A DNA stretch of 64,000 nt, taken from the NCBI GenBank assembly GCA_905234765.1, contig CAJOIF010000015.1, positions 64,035 to 128,034 on the forward strand, given 5' to 3'. Position numbers and translations under genes: made by a program. This document shows, piece by piece, positions 59,544 through 64,000 of the stretch; the stretch's first letter is position 1, and every line of letters starts with the position of its first letter. The stretch comes from an uncultured Bacteroidales bacterium (lineage in GTDB: Bacteria; Bacteroidota; Bacteroidia; Bacteroidales; F082). The notes beneath the pieces are model-generated. The model was not told the origin of the DNA. It was given only the letters and a program-made list of their open reading frames with translations, and did not search any database.

Positions 59544-60353
59544 TTATTCAATTCTATGAGTCTTAATATCAATTTCGAAGTATTTCTGCGGCATCTCGTA
59601 AGGCACGAGTTTGTGCGTTGGTAATTCCTCAGGCAGATAGACGGCACAAAGGGTGTTGGAAATGTGATAGATATGTTTGCGTTTCTCAGCAGGTGCACCG
59701 TCCAAGATGGCACCCATCACATCCCAACGGATGGTCTCGGGGTCGAGGGTATAGTCGTGCCAGACGATGATGCTGTGCTCGTTCTTCAACAGTTTGAAGG
59801 CGGTTTCGGTGTCTTTTTTTACGCTCTCATAATGATGGTCACCGTCGATGAAGACCATGTCGTATTTGCCGAAATGTGGCGCAAAGTCAAAGGTCTGAGA
59901 ATCGCCGTAGAGCTGTTCCACATTGGGCAAGTCCTTACTGAAGAAACTATGCAAGTCGGCGTATTGTTGATTGCCAGTCAGCTTGACGATGTGCTCTTTC
60001 GGCAGGTTGAAGGTGACGCAATGCTCTGCCACTTCGGCCAGGTTGGCCACGCTCTCACCGCGCCATGTGCCGATTTCGAAATAGTCCTTCACCGCATAGC
60101 GTTTCGCCAAAGCTCGCAGCAAAGCGATGTCGATGGGCATGGTGGCACCTGAAAGGTAGGCGTAGGGTTTCGCAATCTCGTGGAAGTCGGGGAACAACTC
60201 ATTGATCTCTAGCATAGGAAGTCCGTCTGCGAGATTGTATTTCTGGATGACCTCTGCCTTATTGCTGCTTTCATCCTGTAGAACAAGGTTGAGCAGGTAT
60301 GGATGCCTGATGATACGCCCAACGGCTTTGGTGAATTTTTGTATCTTATTCAT
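59544..60353 (-). CDS. Class I SAM methyltransferase (Methyltransf_24 type)
   Basis: The 269-residue protein starts MNKIQKFTKAVGRIIRHPYL. The SAM-binding DYFEIGTWRGESVANLAE and the acidic KYDMVFIDGDHHYESVKKD match the family found in cell-surface sugar clusters. The start is preferred to 60395, which would overlap the flippase gene. It is 10 nt from the flippase. Confidence 0.85.
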   Translation of the reverse strand: MNKIQKFTKAVGRIIRHPYLLNLVLQDESSNKAEVIQKYNLADGLPMLEINELFPDFHEIAKPYAYLSGATMPIDIALLRALAKRYAVKDYFEIGTWRGESVANLAEVAEHCVTFNLPKEHIVKLTGNQQYADLHSFFSKDLPNVEQLYGDSQTFDFAPHFGKYDMVFIDGDHHYESVKKDTETAFKLLKNEHSIIVWHDYTLDPETIRWDVMGAILDGAPAEKRKHIYHISNTLCAVYLPEELPTHKLVPYEMPQKYFEIDIKTHRIE

Positions 60354-60363
60354 TTTCTGCGTT

Positions 60364-61641
60364 TTATTTCGAAAATTGTTGTTTGAGTTCCGCAATATAG
60401 TTCTGCACCTCGTTCTTTCTCAGGATGAAGTCTTTGCCTTTGAAGCGCGACTCCTTGAGGAAGAAAACGAACAGGAAGATGGCGTTCACCGTGTACGACA
60501 CTGCCGAGGTGATGGCCGCGCCAGTGACGTCATACTGGGGTATCAGCGTAAAGCCGAGGATGCAGGTGGCGGCCAGACCGCAGAGTGCGGCAAAGGTGTT
60601 CATCTGATAACGTCCGATGCCCGAGTAATAGTGCCCGAGGATGAGGAAAATGCAATAGAACAGCACACCGGGCGCAAGGATGCGGATGATGCCCGCCATC
60701 TCGCCGAATTCGGGACCGAAGACAAAGGTGTAGACTTGAGGCGGCAGCAGGGCCAATACGATGACGGCCAAAGCTGAGATGACAAGGCAAATTTTGCTCA
60801 AATCCAACGTGAGTTTTTGCGAATAGGCGCGGTCGTTGGCATTGGCGATACGCGCATATTGTACTAGCGCGATGCTGTTGCTGATGATCCAGATAGCCTC
60901 GGCCAAGGAGACCGAGCGTGAGAAGACACCTACTTGTCCTCTTCCGATGTAACTATCTAATAGGTAATAACTAAGTCTAAGGTTGAAAAATTGGACGAAA
61001 TGACCTGTTTGGTTGAGGAAACCGTATTTGAAGAGGTCTTTTAACACGGGGCCATACTCACGGTCTTTATCGTGAGGAAGTTGTGCGTAGTCTTTCCGAA
61101 GCATCCACACACCCAAAAAGAAAGTACCGAAATAGGCGGCATAGAGTCCGATGATGTAGCCGTAGATGTCGGTACGTTTCAAGATGATATAATACACCAC
61201 CAAAGTCAGCGTCAGCAGGACAGGTTGGAGCAATGTGTTGTAATTGGCCTTTTGGATTTCCTCCTTGCCGACCAACAGACGGAAATTGATGTTGCTGAGC
61301 GAGGAGATGAAAGACAGTACAGCTACATGAACGGTCAGCTCGGACTCCAAACCTGGATAGAACAGCCTGATACAGAAGCCCATCACCAACGCAATCAACC
61401 CCGACCATAGCACCGAGGCCATCAAAATCTTCTTGAACGAATGACGCGGGGCGAGGTAGACGATGCTGGCGCCACAGACAATCTCGGAGAAGATGAGGAT
61501 GAAGGTGATGAAAGTCAGCACAAGTGACTGTGTCCCAGAGCCGTCGTCGCCCAAGGTCTGGGAGATGATAATGGCAATGAGGAGATTAAGTGCCGCCGCC
61601 AGAGTCTTAGTTCCAAAGGTATTTAGGATCTTCTTGAACAC
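60364..61641 (-). CDS. Polysaccharide flippase (MATE/PST type)
   Basis: The 425-residue integral membrane protein has about twelve hydrophobic helices (first LAAALNLLIAIIISQTLG), followed by a charged tail. The pattern fits the polysaccharide transporter family that moves lipid-linked repeat units across the inner membrane. It is first in a run with the methyltransferase and glycosyltransferase. Confidence 0.85.
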   Translation of the reverse strand: MFKKILNTFGTKTLAAALNLLIAIIISQTLGDDGSGTQSLVLTFITFILIFSEIVCGASIVYLAPRHSFKKILMASVLWSGLIALVMGFCIRLFYPGLESELTVHVAVLSFISSLSNINFRLLVGKEEIQKANYNTLLQPVLLTLTLVVYYIILKRTDIYGYIIGLYAAYFGTFFLGVWMLRKDYAQLPHDKDREYGPVLKDLFKYGFLNQTGHFVQFFNLRLSYYLLDSYIGRGQVGVFSRSVSLAEAIWIISNSIALVQYARIANANDRAYSQKLTLDLSKICLVISALAVIVLALLPPQVYTFVFGPEFGEMAGIIRILAPGVLFYCIFLILGHYYSGIGRYQMNTFAALCGLAATCILGFTLIPQYDVTGAAITSAVSYTVNAIFLFVFFLKESRFKGKDFILRKNEVQNYIAELKQQFSK

Positions 61642-61663
61642 GATGTCCGCAATTTAGTCCCTG

Positions 61664-61671
61664 CAAAAATA
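61664..61671 (-). promoter_or_regulatory. Promoter -7 box of the flippase operon
   Basis: TATTTTTG on the minus strand, 22 nt before the flippase start. Confidence 0.6.
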
Positions 61672-61675
61672 GGAA

Positions 61676-62734
61676 CTATCTGTTAGATTTCCAAATCCTC
61701 CCACTACAACTGTCACTCTCCGCTCCAGTCACCGATGCCAACACATTGGTCTTGCCTTCCATTCGCAAAAGTCCGAGAAAAGCAAAAACCAGAGCCTCCT
61801 TGTAGTCGATGGTCATCTTATCAGGAATGACAACTTCGTGCGAGCTGCGGGCTTGAAGGCGTTCCATTAGGAACTGGTTCCTGGCACCACCGCCAGTGAC
61901 AAGGATCTTGCCCTTGGGCAGATGACTCACACCCAATGCGATTTGCAAGGCAATATGTTCCGTGAAAGTGGCTAGCATATCTTCAACGGACAAATCTTTC
62001 AACAACTCCTTTTGGTTGGCTTCGAAAAACTCTCTGCCTAAGGATTTTGGTGGTAGTTGTCCATAAAACGGATGTCTGTTCAATCGTTTCAGCAAGTCCA
62101 TATCGACTTCGCCACTGCGGGCGAGCTGTCCATCGCGGTCGTAGGGGAGGCCTTTCATTTGGGCGAGGTAGTTGAGGGCTTGGTTGGCGATGCAGAGGTC
62201 GTAGGCGATGCGCTTGCCGTTTTCGTCGTACGAGACATTGGCAATGCCGCCGATGTTAAGGCAGATTTCATAATCGCCGAATAGTACCTTGTCACCAATG
62301 GGCACCAGCGGTGCACCCTGTCCGCCTTTGTTTACATCTTCGCTGCGGAAGTCGTTAATGACGGTGAAGCCACAAGCTTTGGCCAACTCCTGCCCATCAC
62401 CAATTTGCAGGGTGTAATGCTGTTCGGGCTTATGGAAGATGGTGTGCCCGTGTGAGGCTACGAAGTCGGGCTCGGCGTTGAGTCTCTTTGCAAAAGCCAA
62501 GACTTGCTCGCCAAGATATTTTCCGTATTCCTTGTCCAGCTGCACTAGGTCTTCGGGTTGCTTGTGGAAGGCCTCGGAGAGCTGTTTTGTCCAATATTCG
62601 GGATAAGGCAGGGTCTCGGCGGCTAGGATTTGAAAGGTGTATTTGTCGTTCTTTTCCTGGAAGCGTACGAGAGCGAGGTCCAGCCCGTCCAACGAGCTGC
62701 CTGACATCAATCCTATAGCTGTCGTGGTTCTCAT
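61676..62734 (-). CDS. anmK: Anhydro-N-acetylmuramic acid kinase
   Basis: The 352-residue enzyme phosphorylates and opens anhydro-MurNAc in peptidoglycan recycling. It has AIGLMSGSSLDGLDLALVRF at the N-terminus, ASHGHTIFHKPEQHYTLQIG and ILVTGGGARNQFLMERL. It overlaps murF by 4 nt, so cell-wall recycling and synthesis genes are coupled. Confidence 0.94.
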   Translation of the reverse strand: MRTTTAIGLMSGSSLDGLDLALVRFQEKNDKYTFQILAAETLPYPEYWTKQLSEAFHKQPEDLVQLDKEYGKYLGEQVLAFAKRLNAEPDFVASHGHTIFHKPEQHYTLQIGDGQELAKACGFTVINDFRSEDVNKGGQGAPLVPIGDKVLFGDYEICLNIGGIANVSYDENGKRIAYDLCIANQALNYLAQMKGLPYDRDGQLARSGEVDMDLLKRLNRHPFYGQLPPKSLGREFFEANQKELLKDLSVEDMLATFTEHIALQIALGVSHLPKGKILVTGGGARNQFLMERLQARSSHEVVIPDKMTIDYKEALVFAFLGLLRMEGKTNVLASVTGAESDSCSGRIWKSNR

Positions 62735-64000
62735 AACAGAGGTAACACCTTTCCTAATTGTATGCTGTTTGATCCTTTGACGAGAATTATCTTTCCGCTG
62801 ATGGGATGGCCTTCAAGGTATTGGCACAAGTTCATGACGTTCTCGAAGGTTTTCCATGCGGCATTTTCGTTGTAGGCACAGAAGTTCTGCCCAACAAGCA
62901 AAGTCTCCTTAAAGCCGAGTTCTTTCATCAGTCCGAGGATGTTGCGATGCTCTTCCTCGGATGCCGTACCCAACTCACGCATGTCGCCTAAAATCAACAA
63001 GTGGTTTTCTCCGCAAATGGTGTGGAAGTTGATCAAGGCAGCGCGCATGGAGGTCGGATTGGCGTTGTAGGCGTCCATGATGACCCGATTCTTTCCCGTC
63101 TCAACGACCTGTGAGCGGCTGTTGGTGGGCGTGTAAGCCTCCAACGCCTCCACTATCTTTTCATCTTCAACTTCGAAATATTGTCCCACACCGATGGCAG
63201 CGGCCACGTTTTCGAAGTTGTAGTTGCCCACAAGGTGGGTCTGGATGAGACGCTTCCTCCAAACGACACTCAGATACGGGTTGCATTGTCCGGGCGCAAC
63301 AGGGCAGAAGGCACCACAATGCCTCCCATAACTGATACGTTCTTGTCCTTCAGACTGTTTCCACAGTAGAGGGTTGCCTTGGTTGACGAATACAGCCTTG
63401 CCATGGGCCTTGATGTGCCGATACAGTTCCGTCTTGGTCTTGATGACGCCTTCAAAACTACCGAATCCTTCCAAATGCGCCTTCCCAATATTGGTGATGA
63501 GACCGTAGTCGGGGTCGGCGATCTTGCAGAGGAAGTCAATCTCTCCGGGGTGGTTGGCACCCATTTCCACAACGGCGAGCTCGGTCTCGGGCTTGATGCT
63601 CAGTAAGGTCAGCGGCACACCGATATGGTTGTTGAGGTTGCCCATCGTGTGGATGATGTCATATTTCTTTGCCAACACCGCCGAGACGAGTTCCTTGGTG
63701 GTCGTCTTGCCATTGGTGCCGGTGATGCTGAGCACCGTGGCCTTGCTTTGTTGGCGGTGGTAGGCCGCCAAGTCCTGCAAGGTCTTCAATGCGTCTTCCA
63801 CGATGAGGATGCGCTCGTGTTTGGGAAGGTCTTTACGGTCGGCGACGACGAGGCTGGCTACGCCTTGCTCGGCCACTTGCAGGGCGAAGTCATTGGCATC
63901 GAAGTTCTCGCCTTTGAGGGCGAAGAAGACGGCATCTTGCTCGACTTTGCGGCTGTCTGTGGTGACTTTATAAGCTTTTTGGAAGTGTCTGTATATGGTT
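62731..64000 (-). CDS. murF: UDP-N-acetylmuramoyl-tripeptide--D-Ala-D-Ala ligase, 5' end outside the window
   Basis: This is the C-terminal 422 or so residues of MurF, which joins D-Ala-D-Ala to the UDP-MurNAc tripeptide. The frame is open to the window edge and reads TTDSRKVEQDAVFFALKG near the cut, so only the first few residues are missing. The ATP loop is LSITGTNGKTTTKELVSAVL, then AVVEMGANHPGEIDFLCKIA; NPTSMRAALINF and LILGDMRELGTASEEEHRN follow. It overlaps anmK by 4 nt. Confidence 0.95.
   Translation of the reverse strand, partial: TIYRHFQKAYKVTTDSRKVEQDAVFFALKGENFDANDFALQVAEQGVASLVVADRKDLPKHERILIVEDALKTLQDLAAYHRQQSKATVLSITGTNGKTTTKELVSAVLAKKYDIIHTMGNLNNHIGVPLTLLSIKPETELAVVEMGANHPGEIDFLCKIADPDYGLITNIGKAHLEGFGSFEGVIKTKTELYRHIKAHGKAVFVNQGNPLLWKQSEGQERISYGRHCGAFCPVAPGQCNPYLSVVWRKRLIQTHLVGNYNFENVAAAIGVGQYFEVEDEKIVEALEAYTPTNSRSQVVETGKNRVIMDAYNANPTSMRAALINFHTICGENHLLILGDMRELGTASEEEHRNILGLMKELGFKETLLVGQNFCAYNENAAWKTFENVMNLCQYLEGHPISGKIILVKGSNSIQLGKVLPLL

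Overview
The window is chromosomal DNA from a member of the Bacteroidota, most likely an uncultured Bacteroidales. Three things point there. Three secreted proteins end in type IX secretion sorting domains, and the T9SS component PorT is encoded at 48123-48923. Nearly every promoter has the Bacteroidetes form (TTTG, about 20 nt, TAnnTTTG). DUF4249, DUF4254, DUF6624 and BACON proteins sit beside housekeeping genes. No phage structural genes, transposase or integrase was seen.

Layout. 1-8.2 kb: surface and secreted proteins (Omp28-like, GLUG-repeat and BACON proteins) with birA and a long hairpin RNA candidate. 8.4-18 kb: two DUF4143 ATPase genes (A, B) around pyrE, a NUDIX gene, coaD and a redoxin-like gene, then a possible PD-(D/E)XK protein and a 205-nt hairpin RNA candidate. 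18-24.3 kb: a three-gene envelope operon ending in a Sel1-repeat protein, a DUF4062 protein and ATPase C. 24.5-31.2 kb: secA followed by two further ATPase genes (D frameshifted, E), separated by a second copy of the secA 3' end and terminator. 31.2-36.5 kb: unknown genes, ATPase F, a DUF4249 lipoprotein and a TrmH/SpoU methyltransferase. 36.5-52.6 kb: core genes on the minus strand (rpsF-rpsR-rplI, wecB, radC, rpsT, mtaB, miaB, lplA, tRNA-Glu, porT, ubiE, a heptosyltransferase-like gene with a DUF4254 gene, aspC). 52.7-54.1 kb: an EcsC-like gene, then an ATPase remnant (G) with an orphan repeat array. 54.1-64 kb: lpxD, lpxC and lpxA, a glycosyltransferase/methyltransferase/flippase set, anmK and a truncated murF.

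The main unexplained feature is a set of ATPase genes (A-G) that each carry a private tandem repeat array at their promoter. In A, B, F and remnant G the unit is about 33 bp and shares one scaffold (GAAAA, a core of 4-6 nt, then TTTT or longer). The core is constant within an array and different for each paralog. D and E carry their arrays on both sides and sit between copies of the secA 3' end, so these look like mobile or formerly mobile cassettes. Array and gene may form a matched self-recognition or autoregulatory pair. The function is inference; the repeats, their spacing and the duplicated secA end are visible in the sequence.

All calls come from reading the sequence by eye. No database search or folding software was run.
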